Of a DNA stretch of 64,000 bases, positions 52,629-61,414 are shown piece by piece. Position 1 is the first letter of the stretch; every line of letters begins with the position of its first letter. Both the position numbers and the translations under genes were made by a program. The stretch is from Escherichia boydii (GTDB lineage: Bacteria > Pseudomonadota > Gammaproteobacteria > Enterobacterales > Enterobacteriaceae). The notes under the pieces were generated by a model, which was not told where the DNA came from, made no database searches, and saw only the letters and a list, made by a program, of their open reading frames with translations. The stretch is from contig CP169086.1 of the NCBI GenBank assembly GCA_041890495.1, positions 1,612,001-1,676,000 of the forward strand. The letters are read 5' to 3'.

Positions 52629-54224
52629 ATGAAGAAAATCGCGATTATCGGCTCCGGCCCCACAGGGATTTACACCTTTTATCACCTGCTTCAAAACGGC
52701 ACTCCGCTCTCCGTTTCCGTTTTCGAGCAGGCAGATGAAGCTGGCGTGGGCATGCCCTATAACGATGACGATAATTCCCGGCTGATGCTGGCGAACATTG
52801 CGAGCATTGAAATCCCGCCCATTTTTATGACCTACCTCGACTGGCTCAAGGAACAGAGCGATGCCCATCTGGCGCGCTTTAAGGTGGATAAAGCCAGCCT
52901 GCATGACCGACAGTTCCTGCCCCGGATCCTGCTGGGGGAGTATTTTCGCGACAGCTTTCGTTCAATCGTAAAAGAGGCTAATAAGCTGGGGTTCGAGGTT
53001 AAGGTCCATGAATCCGCGAAGGTCACCGACATCATCCCTTCGACAACCGGCGTGACGATTTCGGTCAACGACCGCACCCTACCGGATCAATTCGACCTGG
53101 CGGTTATCGCCACCGGCCACGTCTGGCCAGATGAGGATGAAGCCACGCGCACGTTCTTCCCAAGCCCGTGGTCCGGTCTGATGGACGCCAGTATTCCTCC
53201 CTGCCGCGTCGGTATCATGGGGACATCGTTAAGCGGTCTCGATGCGGCTATGGCGGTGGTGATGCAGCACGGCGCGTTTAGAGACGGTAAATTCATCCTC
53301 AACAAAGGCAGCGAAGGGTTAACCATTACGCTGATGTCCCGGACGGGCATTCTGCCGGAGGCCGATTTTTACTGCCCGATTCCTTACGAGCCGCTGTCGG
53401 TATTGACCGAACGCGTGGTTGAACGCGAGATTGCCACAGGATCGGATGGCCTGCTTGACCGTATATTTACCCTGATGGTCAAAGAGCTTCAGCTTGCCGA
53501 TCCGGCGTGGTGCGAGGAAATGTCTCTGCATACGCTGAATGCGGACACTATTCGTGAGGCCTGGTTTGAGGATCGTAAACGCCACGGCCCCTTTACCTGG
53601 GCGGAAGAGAACCTCAACGAGGTTGAACGCAACAAACGGGAACGCCGTACCGTGGCCTGGCGCTATACCGTCCTTCGGCTGCATGAAGTGGTTCAGGAGA
53701 TTGTTCCCCACCTCAACGACCGGGACAAAGAGCGCTTTAAACAAGGCCTGGCCCGGGTATTTATCGACAACTATGCCGCCATTCCTCCGCAGTCTATCCG
53801 CAGGCTGCTCGCGCTTCGCGAAGCCGGCATCATCAGCGTGGCCGCGCTCGGGGACGACTACACGCTCGACGTAGGCGGCGATCGAACGGTGATAACCACA
53901 AAAGAGACCGTCAATCGTTTCGACGTGTTTATTGACGCCCGCGGACAAAAGCCGCTGAAAACGAAAGATCTGCCCTTCCCGACGCTGCGAAAACAGCTGC
54001 AAGCGACCGGCGATGAGATACCCGATATCGGCGAGGATTACACCTTAAAAGCGCCTGACACCGTTCGCGGGCGCATCGCTTTCGGTGCGATACCGTGGCT
54101 GATGCACGATCGTCCCTTCGTTCAGGGGCTGGCGGAGTGTGCAGAGATTGCAGAGGCGATGGCGAAAGCGGCGGAAAAACCCGCGTCGCGCGTGCGGCGG
54201 AGATTAGACTATTTTGAAAACTGA
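52629..54224 (+). CDS. ydhS: YdhS, FAD/NAD(P)-binding protein
   Basis: This is a 531-residue flavoprotein-like protein, orthologue of E. coli YdhS, with unknown substrate. The N-terminal dinucleotide-binding motif is KKIAIIGSGPTGIYTFYHLL. FEQADEAGVGMPY, ATGHVWPDEDEATR, a second nucleotide fold at GIMGTSLSGLDAAMAV and the C-terminal FGAIPWLMHD are conserved. Starts at 52602 and 52623 are also in frame; I chose 52629 because it gives the E. coli N-terminus MKKIAI and a proper distance from AGGAA. In E. coli the ydhT-ydhY genes follow; here they are absent. Confidence 0.92.
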   Translation: MKKIAIIGSGPTGIYTFYHLLQNGTPLSVSVFEQADEAGVGMPYNDDDNSRLMLANIASIEIPPIFMTYLDWLKEQSDAHLARFKVDKASLHDRQFLPRILLGEYFRDSFRSIVKEANKLGFEVKVHESAKVTDIIPSTTGVTISVNDRTLPDQFDLAVIATGHVWPDEDEATRTFFPSPWSGLMDASIPPCRVGIMGTSLSGLDAAMAVVMQHGAFRDGKFILNKGSEGLTITLMSRTGILPEADFYCPIPYEPLSVLTERVVEREIATGSDGLLDRIFTLMVKELQLADPAWCEEMSLHTLNADTIREAWFEDRKRHGPFTWAEENLNEVERNKRERRTVAWRYTVLRLHEVVQEIVPHLNDRDKERFKQGLARVFIDNYAAIPPQSIRRLLALREAGIISVAALGDDYTLDVGGDRTVITTKETVNRFDVFIDARGQKPLKTKDLPFPTLRKQLQATGDEIPDIGEDYTLKAPDTVRGRIAFGAIPWLMHDRPFVQGLAECAEIAEAMAKAAEKPASRVRRRLDYFEN

Positions 54225-54252
54225 CAGGGCTTCCGTGCCCTGCTGTTGCGGA

Positions 54253-54888
54253 TTACTCGAAGAAGACTTCCGGGTTTTCCGACAGCGAAACGAAGGTTTT
54301 CGTCGCTTTATCCAGCGCGAGGATTTCGCCGCTTTCAATGTCGTAAACCCAGCCGTGCAGTCGGATGGAGTTATTACGCAGGCCCACGGCGACGGACGGA
54401 TGGGTCTTGATGTTGCTCAGCTGCGCAAACACGTTCTCCTGCACCATCGCATTGACTTTATCGATCGGCTTATCCCAGGTTTTATTCTCCACCACGGCTT
54501 TCGCCGCGTCGGAATAGCGAAGCCAGTGCGACACGGCAGGCATCGGCTCCAGGTTCGCGTTATCGGCAATCGCCTTCATCGCGCCGCAGTTGGAGTGACC
54601 GCAAATCACGATATCCGTGACGCCCAGCGCCACAACGGCGTATTCGATGGTTGCAGACACGCCGCCTGGCTCCGGTCCGAACGGCGGCACAATGTTGCCA
54701 GCATTACGAATGACAAAGAGTTGTCCTGGCTCTTGCTGGGTGACCAGTTCCGGGACCAAACGGCTGTCGGAGCATGAGATGAACAGCGCTTTGGGATTCT
54801 GGCTGGACGCTAAACTGCGGAAGAGTTCTTTACGTTGCGGGAAAATCTCTTTTTGAAAGCTGAGAAAACCTTCAATGATATGTTGCAT
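54253..54888 (-). CDS. Beta-class carbonic anhydrase (CynT-like)
   Basis: The 211-residue product interconverts CO2 and bicarbonate. Zinc ligands are C39 and H98/C101 (SCSDSR and GHSNCG), with the D41-R43 dyad intact. It is closer to E. coli CynT than to Can by the blocks LFVIRNAGNIVP, PEPGGVSA and HGWVYDIESG. No cyanase gene is adjacent, so a general bicarbonate role is more likely than cyanate breakdown. Convergent with ydhS. Confidence 0.93.
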   Translation of the reverse strand: MQHIIEGFLSFQKEIFPQRKELFRSLASSQNPKALFISCSDSRLVPELVTQQEPGQLFVIRNAGNIVPPFGPEPGGVSATIEYAVVALGVTDIVICGHSNCGAMKAIADNANLEPMPAVSHWLRYSDAAKAVVENKTWDKPIDKVNAMVQENVFAQLSNIKTHPSVAVGLRNNSIRLHGWVYDIESGEILALDKATKTFVSLSENPEVFFE

Positions 54889-54960
54889 AGCAATGTCTCT
54901 TTTATCTGTTTTAGTTTAGGTATGATCGAGATCACACTCGTAAAGTTTACCCATCGTCGT

Positions 54961-55743
54961 TTACTTCAGACAAGCAATATATTTCTGGCCTGACCGCTGC
55001 ACAATTTCGTCCGCGTTAGCGAGGATGTTCTGCCCTTCGAACGCGCCGTACAGACGTTCAAACGTTCTGCCTCCCAGACGACTTACGACGGACGCCACGG
55101 CGCGGGCCGGCAGCGGAAGATAGTTCGGGTAGCTCCACATAAACGAGACGGCGTCTTTACCCGGCGTGACCTGCAGAATATCGCCTGCCAGCAGCACCCC
55201 GTCCCCCTCCTGCCAGTGCAGCACCGTTCCACCGGCAAAATGCCCGCCCAGACGCAGCAGGGTGACCGACGGGCAAACCTCCAGCGCATCGCCTTCCCAG
55301 AAATGAATGGCCGGGCTGTCGCGCATCACCCACTCTCTGTCGCTGGCGTGCAGGTACACCGGCGCGTCAAACGCCGCCGCCCACTCCTGCATCGTGGTGT
55401 AATAGTGCGGATGTGAAATCGCTATCGCGCTGATGCCGCCGAGGGCGGTAATAAGCGTTTTGGTTGCGGGGTCTATGTTGGCGATGCAGTCCCAGAGGAT
55501 ATTGCCGTGGGGCGTTTGCAGAAGCAGCGCCCGCTGGTTGATAGCAAACGCCGGAACCGTTTTGATTCCGAACAATCGCGGCTCCAGCAGCTGCCATTTG
55601 TTGCTGTGCGCGGCGGTGACGGTATCAAGATCGGTCCACGCCTGGCCCGTAGCGGGCACATACTGGCGTTCATCCTCGCAAATCGGGCATCTGTCCGGCC
55701 GGGCATCGTAGGCAGTTCCGCAGGTTTTACAGAGTGTAATCAT
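54961..55743 (-). CDS. Metallo-beta-lactamase-fold protein with N-terminal zinc ribbon
   Basis: This is a 260-residue protein. Residues 1-25 hold two CxxC pairs (C5/C8, C19/C22) of a rubredoxin or zinc-ribbon type. The rest is a metallo-beta-lactamase fold: HPHYY at 111-115 in place of HxHxDH, H168 in GGHFAGG, and D188 in LLAGDIL. The usual Asp-His of the first motif is replaced by Tyr-Tyr, so at most one metal site may be complete. Substrate unknown; glyoxalase-II-like hydrolases are the nearest general group. Upstream of the carbonic anhydrase gene on the same strand. Confidence 0.8.
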   Translation of the reverse strand: MITLCKTCGTAYDARPDRCPICEDERQYVPATGQAWTDLDTVTAAHSNKWQLLEPRLFGIKTVPAFAINQRALLLQTPHGNILWDCIANIDPATKTLITALGGISAIAISHPHYYTTMQEWAAAFDAPVYLHASDREWVMRDSPAIHFWEGDALEVCPSVTLLRLGGHFAGGTVLHWQEGDGVLLAGDILQVTPGKDAVSFMWSYPNYLPLPARAVASVVSRLGGRTFERLYGAFEGQNILANADEIVQRSGQKYIACLK

Positions 55744-55868
55744 GTGCTCTCCTCAGCGATAAAGCACTGAGTATGGCAGGGATTATCCTTATGTGCTGCG
55801 AGGTACATTGCTGGCTTTTTTTGCCCTATACTGTGCCAGTATCGAAAACTGAACAGAGCAGGTGCCAC

Positions 55869-56009
55869 ATGGAAATTGATCTCGATAACTTAGTGTTTAA
55901 CGGTCTGGATGAAGCAGAAGAGCGTAATGCGGAACGTCTGGACGATGCGGACAAAAAAGCGCAGGCGATTGTCGCCGACGACGACTGCGGCGACGCCTGC
56001 AAGATCTAA
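55869..56009 (+). CDS. Small acidic protein, unrecognised
   Basis: A 46-residue ORF (MEIDLDNLVFNGLDEAEERN start) rich in Asp and Glu, with two cysteines near the C-terminus (DDDCGDACKI). Codon use is GC3-rich and like its neighbours. A strong terminator follows directly after the stop, which supports a real gene. A longer in-frame start at 55773 runs through what should be promoter DNA. I do not recognise the family. Confidence 0.65.
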   Translation: MEIDLDNLVFNGLDEAEERNAERLDDADKKAQAIVADDDCGDACKI

Positions 56010-56010
56010 T

Positions 56011-56040
56011 AAAAAAGCACCGGTAAACCGGTGCTTTTTT
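56011..56040. terminator. Strong bidirectional terminator
   Basis: AAAAAAGCACCGG (56011-56023) and CCGGTGCTTTTTT (56028-56040) pair around TAAA. Located just after the small acidic ORF. Confidence 0.93.
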
Positions 56041-56101
56041 ATTTCACTCGTTAAACGTCACGCACACCTCGTTCCAGTACGTTTCGCGCGTGCGGCGTAG
56101 T

Positions 56102-56269
56102 TCAGCGTGGCGTTTTATCATGGAACCACTCCGGGTCAATGTTGGCAACGTCTACGCCATACAGGCTGGCGACAGGCAGTATCGATTCAAGAACACGTTG
56201 CGCGCTGTTCTCCGCATTCGCTGGCCGGGCCGCAAAAAACCGCCGTAACGTGCTGATCCACTTTTTCAT
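56102..56269 (-). CDS. Small basic ORF, unrecognised
   Basis: This is a 55-residue ORF on the minus strand, MKKWISTLRRFFAARPANAE at the N-terminus and YGVDVANIDPEWFHDKTPR at the end. AGAGGGTAAGACG precedes the ATG. The N-terminus is amphipathic and basic. The facing terminator at 56011-56040 would serve it too. Function unknown; moderate support because the codons look used and there is nothing else in the gap. Confidence 0.5.
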   Translation of the reverse strand: MKKWISTLRRFFAARPANAENSAQRVLESILPVASLYGVDVANIDPEWFHDKTPR

Positions 56270-56508
56270 CGTCTTACCCTCTCTCGCCGTGTCTGCCTTC
56301 AGTTAAGCACCCAAATCCCGTTCAGGGGAAATACCAAAATCCACTGTCGATGTGCAGGATCTGCAAATAGCACCGCGTTCTTTTCATTCTTCATTAACAC
56401 CTTGTTCACTAATGCTTTTTTGCTCATAGCAAAGAACGATTTCTTATTTGGCGATAGCTTTCCCTTATGGGAGCGTAACGGGGTAAAACAAAAACAACGG
56501 GATGGCGA
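56270..56508. other. Intergenic region before the amino-acid ABC operon
   Basis: These 239 bases separate the small minus-strand ORF from the transporter operon. They probably contain the operon promoter; the AT-rich part 56390-56460 is the likely place. I see no operator I can name. Confidence 0.4.
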
Positions 56509-57345
56509 ATGACTATGGCAGCAAACATGAAAGGGTTTACCAAACGGACACTGGTTCTGGGATTACTGGCGGCGGGGAGCCTGCTTTCAGCGCAGGCACA
56601 GGCCGATCAGCTGGCGGATATTAAGGCCGCAGGGGTGGTGAAAGTGGCCACGTTTGACGCCAACCCGCCGTTTGGCTCGATTGATGCAAAAACGCACGAG
56701 ATCGTGGGTTATGACGTGGACTTCGCCAAAGCGCTGGCAAAATCGCTCGGCGTGAAGCTTGAACTGGTTGCCACCAATCCGGCCAACCGCATTCCGCTGC
56801 TGCAGTCCGGCAAGGCCGACCTGATCGTGGCGGATATTACTATCACCCCGGAACGCGCACAGGTCATTGATTTCTCGACGCCTTACTTCGTCACCGGCCA
56901 GCAGTTCCTGGTTCCGGCGAAATCACCGGACAAGCTCGATGACTATAGCCGGGCGCGCATTGGCGCGGTTAAAGGAACGACGGGCGAGCAGGCGCTGCAC
57001 CAGCGTTTCCCGCAGTCCCGCGTCCTCTCCTATGACGACATTCCCCTGGCGCTGACCGCACTGCGCAATGGCAACGTCCAGGCCATTACCCAGGACAGCA
57101 CCATTCTGGCCGGCCTGCTGGCGCAGGCGCCGGACAAAGCGAACTTCAAAATCCTGCCCGATCTGCTCAGTAAAGAAGAGATTGGCGTGGGGGTGAAGAA
57201 AGGTGAAACGGCGCTGCTGAAGGCCGTTAACGACGAGCTGGTTAATCTTGAGAAGACCGGTCAGGCGACAAAAATCTATGATGTCTGGTTTGGTCCTGGC
57301 ACCCCTGCTCCACAGCCTCGCGGCTTTAAAATAGAAGCCAGGTAA
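56509..57345 (+). CDS. Polar amino-acid ABC transporter, substrate-binding protein
   Basis: This is a 278-residue periplasmic binding protein of solute-binding family 3. A signal peptide (about 1-32, ending SAQAQADQ) is followed by KVATFDANPPFGSID, the YDVDFAKALAKSLGVK block and the ADITITPERAQVIDFSTPYF signature. The RIPLLQSGKADL segment is family-typical. Likely ligand is an acidic or polar amino acid, by similarity to the Glu/Asp group. First gene of a four-gene operon; ATGs at 56515 and 56527 are alternative starts. Confidence 0.88.
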   Translation: MTMAANMKGFTKRTLVLGLLAAGSLLSAQAQADQLADIKAAGVVKVATFDANPPFGSIDAKTHEIVGYDVDFAKALAKSLGVKLELVATNPANRIPLLQSGKADLIVADITITPERAQVIDFSTPYFVTGQQFLVPAKSPDKLDDYSRARIGAVKGTTGEQALHQRFPQSRVLSYDDIPLALTALRNGNVQAITQDSTILAGLLAQAPDKANFKILPDLLSKEEIGVGVKKGETALLKAVNDELVNLEKTGQATKIYDVWFGPGTPAPQPRGFKIEAR

Positions 57346-57347
57346 TT

Positions 57348-58163
57348 ATGCTCTCAGGTTTATTTTCACACTCCGCGGCCGGTGCCGCGGATTTTTCACA
57401 TCTGGAACAGGCCAGCGTCGAGTTTCGTCATGTGGACAAACGCTACGGTGACCATCAGGTTTTAAGCGACATTAACCTCACCATTACGCCCGGTGAAGTG
57501 GTTGCCATCCTCGGCCCGTCGGGTTCCGGTAAATCCACCCTGATTCGTCTTATCAACCAGCTTGAACCTCTGAGCGGCGGAGAGATTCTGGTCGACAATA
57601 AGCCTACCGGAAAGCTCTCCGGTAGCGGGCTGCGCCAGCTGCAAAGCCGCGTGGGGTTTGTGTTCCAGCAGTTCAATCTTTATGCCCATCTCACCGCCAG
57701 CCAGAACATCACCCTGGCCCTGGAGCACGTTCACGGCTGGAAGCCACGACCAGCCCAGGAGCGTGCGCTGGCCCTGCTGGAGAAGGTCGGGATGCTGGAA
57801 AAAGCCCACTATTTCCCGGCAGAGCTATCCGGCGGGCAGCAGCAGCGCGTGGCGATTGCCCGCGCCCTGGCCTCGTCGCCGCAAATCATTCTCTTTGACG
57901 AGCCGACGTCGGCGCTCGATCCCGAGATGATTGGTGAAGTCCTGTTCGTGATGAAAGCTCTCGCCCACAGCGGAATCACGATGATCGTGGTGACTCACGA
58001 GATGCAGTTTGCCCGGGAAATTGCCGACCGGATTGTCTTTATCGACGGCGGAAAAATTCTGGAAACCGCACCGCCGGCGCAATTTTTCAGCCGGCCAGCG
58101 CATCCGCGCGCGCAGCGTTTCCTGCAAAAGGTGCTCAACCCGCTGCATCAGGAGCATCTGTAA
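57348..58163 (+). CDS. Polar amino-acid ABC transporter, ATP-binding protein
   Basis: This is a 271-residue ATPase with Walker A GPSGSGKST, Q-loop (VFQQFNLY), signature LSGGQQQR, Walker B IILFDEPTSALD and H-loop VTHEM. About 25 extra residues precede the domain; an internal start may be used instead. It starts three bases after the binding-protein stop and its end overlaps the first permease (TAATG). Confidence 0.92.
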   Translation: MLSGLFSHSAAGAADFSHLEQASVEFRHVDKRYGDHQVLSDINLTITPGEVVAILGPSGSGKSTLIRLINQLEPLSGGEILVDNKPTGKLSGSGLRQLQSRVGFVFQQFNLYAHLTASQNITLALEHVHGWKPRPAQERALALLEKVGMLEKAHYFPAELSGGQQQRVAIARALASSPQIILFDEPTSALDPEMIGEVLFVMKALAHSGITMIVVTHEMQFAREIADRIVFIDGGKILETAPPAQFFSRPAHPRAQRFLQKVLNPLHQEHL

Positions 58164-58939
58164 TGCCCGCGCTCGACTGGCAGGGGGTACTGACCGGACA
58201 GCCTCTGCAGTGGATACTCTCCGGATTCCTCACCACCCTGTGGGTGACGCTGGCGGGGATCGCGCTGGCCAGCCTGCTCGCACTGCTCTTTATGCTCCTG
58301 CGCCTGTCCGGTGGACGCGTCGGGAAAGCGATCGTCAGCGGCTGGGTATCGCTGTTTCGCAATACCCCGCTGCTGGTGCAGCTGCTGTTCTGGTATTTTG
58401 CCGCCTGGAACGGGCTGCCGCAGGCGTTTCGCGACGTAGTTAACGCCGATCATAGCTGGTCAATTCTGCCCGGCGACGTCTGGTGGTTTACGCCCGAGTT
58501 TTTATGTTCTGCCTGGGGGCTGGGCGTCTTTACCTCGGCGTTTTTAATCGAAGAGGTGGAAGCTGGATTGCGTTCCGTGCCAGCCGGGCAGCGGGAGGCG
58601 GCGCTCGCCCAGGGATTCTCCGCGTGGCGTTTGTTTCGCTACGTTCTTCTGCCGCAGGGCCTGGCTAACGCCTGGCAGCCGGTTGTGGGCCAGTACCTTA
58701 ACCTGATGAAGCTCTCCTCGCTCGCCAGCGGGATTGGCTTCGCCGAGCTCACCTATCAGGTCAGGCAGATCGAAAGCTATAACGCGCACGCGCTGGAGGC
58801 ATTTACCGTCGGTACCGCACTCTATCTGCTGACCGGCCTGATCATGGGGACGGCGCTGGTACGCCTTGGTCCACAGGCGAAACGTAAACGCCCAAACGTC
58901 GCCACCGCAGGGAGTGAAAAACATGATTGCCGGACTTAA
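58163..58939 (+). CDS. Polar amino-acid ABC transporter, permease 1
   Basis: A 258-residue HisM/GltJ-type membrane subunit. The EAA loop is readable as EAALAQGFSAWRLFRYVLLPQ, and FRNTPLLVQLLFWYF is the family signature. Overlaps the ATPase gene at its start and the second permease by 17 bases. Confidence 0.9.
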   Translation: MPALDWQGVLTGQPLQWILSGFLTTLWVTLAGIALASLLALLFMLLRLSGGRVGKAIVSGWVSLFRNTPLLVQLLFWYFAAWNGLPQAFRDVVNADHSWSILPGDVWWFTPEFLCSAWGLGVFTSAFLIEEVEAGLRSVPAGQREAALAQGFSAWRLFRYVLLPQGLANAWQPVVGQYLNLMKLSSLASGIGFAELTYQVRQIESYNAHALEAFTVGTALYLLTGLIMGTALVRLGPQAKRKRPNVATAGSEKHDCRT

Positions 58940-59609
58940 TGTCATCACCGATAACCTCGATTATCTGCTGTGGGGACGCGCGGCAACGGGTGAACCGGGA
59001 GGCGTTTTGCTTTCGTTAATGATGGCGACAGGCGCTGCGGCTATCGCTCTGCCCGGTGGGATAGTGCTCGCGTGCCTGGCCTGGCGCTTTACCGGGCTCG
59101 TGCGAAAAGCCCTCTATGTATGGGCAGAGCTGATTCGCGGGATCCCGCTCATCTTCGTGATTTTCTGGATGTGGTATCTCCTGCCGCTCATCACCGGAGG
59201 CGATCTGCCGGGGGCGCTGACCGTCACGCTGGCGCTGGCCTGGTTTACCGCAGCAACCGTGATGCACTCGGTACTGGCCGGACTTAATGCGCTACCGTCC
59301 GGGCAGTACGAAGCCGCACTGTCACAGGGATTCAGCACGCAGCAAACCCTGTGGCGCGTGCTGCTGCCGCAGGCGCTGAGGAACACTCTGCCGTCGCTGG
59401 TGGGGATTTTTATCAGCCTGCTGAAGGATACGTCGCTGGCGTTTATCGTGAACGTCCCGGAGCTGACCACGGTGGCGGGACAGGTCAACAACCGGGTGCA
59501 AATCTACCCGGCGGCCATTTTTATCTTTACGGGCGTGGTCTACTACCTGCTCTGCTGCTCGCTCGAGCAGCTTGCGAAGCGCTGGCGTCTTACCCGGCCA
59601 GCGCTTTAA
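58923..59609 (+). CDS. Polar amino-acid ABC transporter, permease 2
   Basis: This is a 228-residue HisQ/GltK-type membrane subunit. ELIRGIPLIFVIFWMWYLLP and the EAA loop EAALSQGFSTQQTLWRVLLPQ are visible. The start at 58923 is inside the end of permease 1, suggesting coupling. A longer in-frame start at 58866 is unlikely. Its 3' end overlaps the convergent fumD by 20 bases. Confidence 0.9.
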   Translation: MIAGLNVITDNLDYLLWGRAATGEPGGVLLSLMMATGAAAIALPGGIVLACLAWRFTGLVRKALYVWAELIRGIPLIFVIFWMWYLLPLITGGDLPGALTVTLALAWFTAATVMHSVLAGLNALPSGQYEAALSQGFSTQQTLWRVLLPQALRNTLPSLVGIFISLLKDTSLAFIVNVPELTTVAGQVNNRVQIYPAAIFIFTGVVYYLLCCSLEQLAKRWRLTRPAL

Positions 59610-59799
59610 CCACCGTTTCCATTGCCTCGGTTGTCAATTCACTGCGTTTCACGCGCTGGTTCGCCAGCGCGGTACGCAGTACCCCGGCAATGACAATATG
59701 CTTTGGCTCCTGCCCTAAATCACGCATCTCAAGCACGACCTTCCCGACCACCCGGCACATCTCCTGATACAGCGCTTCATCTTTGGTCACGTTACCCAT
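59590..59799 (-). CDS. fumD: Fumarase D (YdhZ)
   Basis: This is a 69-residue protein matching E. coli YdhZ/FumD, reported as a small fumarase. The central block EMCRVVGKVVLEMRDLGQEP followed by KHIVIAGVLRTALAN is almost unchanged. The start at 59799 gives the family N-terminus MGN; an ATG nine bases upstream is in frame. In E. coli it lies beside pykF. It overlaps the permease gene tail on the other strand. Confidence 0.9.
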   Translation of the reverse strand: MGNVTKDEALYQEMCRVVGKVVLEMRDLGQEPKHIVIAGVLRTALANQRVKRSELTTEAMETVVKALAG

Positions 59800-59854
59800 C
59801 GTCATCACTCCATTGCCTGTTAAACGTTGAGCTTAAATGATTCTCCTGCCGGAT

Positions 59855-59890
59855 ACAAAAAAGAAGCCCGGCGAGAGACTCGCCGGGCTT
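59855..59890 (-). terminator. Terminator of the MetNIQ-like operon
   Basis: AAGCCCGGCGAG and CTCGCCGGGCTT form a 12-pair stem around three bases (59864-59890). On the minus strand it is followed by TTCTTTTTTG. It lies 20 bases after the metQ-like stop. Confidence 0.92.
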
Positions 59891-59909
59891 CATCAGTAAA
59901 ATCAGTAAA

Positions 59910-60722
59910 TTAGTTGTTTACTGGAATGACCGCACCTTTGTACTTGGTGCGGATCCAGTCCTGAATTTCTTTCGAGTGCAGCACGTTCACCAGCGCGACG
60001 ATGTCTTTCTTCTTCTCGTCACCGCGATGCACGGTAATGATGTTAGCGTACGGGTTGTTTTCACCGCTCTCAACCGCAATCGGGTCGTGAACCGGATCCA
60101 GACCGGCGTCAATCGCGTAGTTGGCGTTAATCACCACCGCATCGCCTTCGTTGTTGTTGTACATCTGCGGCAGCAGAGACGCTTCGACGTTAGGCGTAAA
60201 CTTCAGCTTTTTCGGGTTCTCGACGATGTCGCTGATGCGCGCGGTCACTTTATCGATGCCCGGCTTCAGCTTGATCACGCCCTCTTTTTCGAAGATAGAG
60301 AGAATACGGCCCTCTTCAGAAACCGCGTCACGCATGATGATCTTGCCACCTTCCGGCAGGTCTTTCAGCGACTTGTATTTTTTGGAATAGATGCCGATTG
60401 GCTCAATGTGGATCGCGCCCGCGCTGACAAAATCGTAGTCCTTATCGCCCGCATGATCTTTCAGCACGCTGTTCAGGTAAGGAATGTGCTGAAAATAGTT
60501 CGCGTCGATGTCATGACCCGCCAGCGCGGTGTTCGGCAGAATGTAGTCCTGGAACGGTTTAATCTCCAGGTCGATACCCTGCTTCGCCAGAATCGGCTTT
60601 GCCTGCTCCAGAATTTCGGCGTGCGGCGTGTTGGATGCGCCCACGGTCAGGGTGTCGGCCCAGGATGCGAAGCTCAGGGCGCTCAGGGTTGCAGCGGCGA
60701 TCAGTGTCAGTGTCTTTTTCAT
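59910..60722 (-). CDS. MetQ-like (NlpA family) ABC substrate-binding protein
   Basis: This is a 270-residue binding protein of the NlpA/MetQ family, probably for methionine or a related sulfur compound. The signal peptide ends SFASWADT with no lipobox cysteine, unlike E. coli MetQ, so the mature protein should be soluble in the periplasm. TVGASNTPHAEILE, NANYFQHIPYLN and VVINANYAIDAG are family motifs. Last gene of the operon metN-like, metI-like, metQ-like. Confidence 0.9.
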   Translation of the reverse strand: MKKTLTLIAAATLSALSFASWADTLTVGASNTPHAEILEQAKPILAKQGIDLEIKPFQDYILPNTALAGHDIDANYFQHIPYLNSVLKDHAGDKDYDFVSAGAIHIEPIGIYSKKYKSLKDLPEGGKIIMRDAVSEEGRILSIFEKEGVIKLKPGIDKVTARISDIVENPKKLKFTPNVEASLLPQMYNNNEGDAVVINANYAIDAGLDPVHDPIAVESGENNPYANIITVHRGDEKKKDIVALVNVLHSKEIQDWIRTKYKGAVIPVNN

Positions 60723-60745
60723 GATGTGGTTCCTGTGTGTATTTA

Positions 60746-61414
60746 TTAGCGTTTATCTAACAGTGAAGTAATGACATCGCCGCAGAACTGGATAATGAAA
60801 ACGATGATCAGAATGGTCACCGTTGCCACCAGCGTGACGTCACCATGGTTGCGCTGGAATCCTTCCAGATAAGCCAGATTTCCCAAACCGCCGGCGCCAA
60901 TCACCCCCGCCATTGCGCTGTAGCTCACCAGCGCAATCAGCGTCACCGTAATACCTGATACCAGTGCAGGTGATGATTCCGGCAGTAAAACCCGAAACAC
61001 TAACGTGCTCAGTCGTGCGCCCATCGAGCGCGTTGCTTCTATGACGCCTTTATCCACTTCACGCAGGGCGATCTCCACCAGGCGTGCGTAGAACGGTGCG
61101 GCACCCACAATCAGGGCCGGCAGCGCCGCGTTGGCGCCAAGAATGGTGCCGACAACGGTCTTGGTGAACGGGATCAGCAGCACGATCAGAATGATGAACG
61201 GAATCGAGCGGAACACGTTCACCACAATCGAAATGACGCTATACACCGTGCGGTTGTGGAACAGCCCGCCGCGCGCGGTTAAAAACAGCGCCAGACCCAG
61301 CACGATGCCCAGTACAAAGGTCGCCACGCCGGACAGCGCGGTCATGTACAGCGTCTCCAGCGTCGCCGCCCAGAGCTGATCCCACTTGAGATGCGGAAAG
61401 AGATTCTCAGCCAT
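60746..61414 (-). CDS. MetI-like ABC permease
   Basis: This is a 222-residue membrane subunit with five or six helices. The EAA loop reads EATRSMGARLSTLVFRVLLPE, and SYSAMAGVIGAGGLGNLAY is typical of MetI. It overlaps the metN-like gene by eight bases and precedes the binding protein by 23 bases. Confidence 0.92.
   Translation of the reverse strand: MAENLFPHLKWDQLWAATLETLYMTALSGVATFVLGIVLGLALFLTARGGLFHNRTVYSVISIVVNVFRSIPFIILIVLLIPFTKTVVGTILGANAALPALIVGAAPFYARLVEIALREVDKGVIEATRSMGARLSTLVFRVLLPESSPALVSGITVTLIALVSYSAMAGVIGAGGLGNLAYLEGFQRNHGDVTLVATVTILIIVFIIQFCGDVITSLLDKR

Noticed and set aside
53319..54002. 227-codon minus-strand ORF in ydhS
   Set aside because: Shadow of ydhS.
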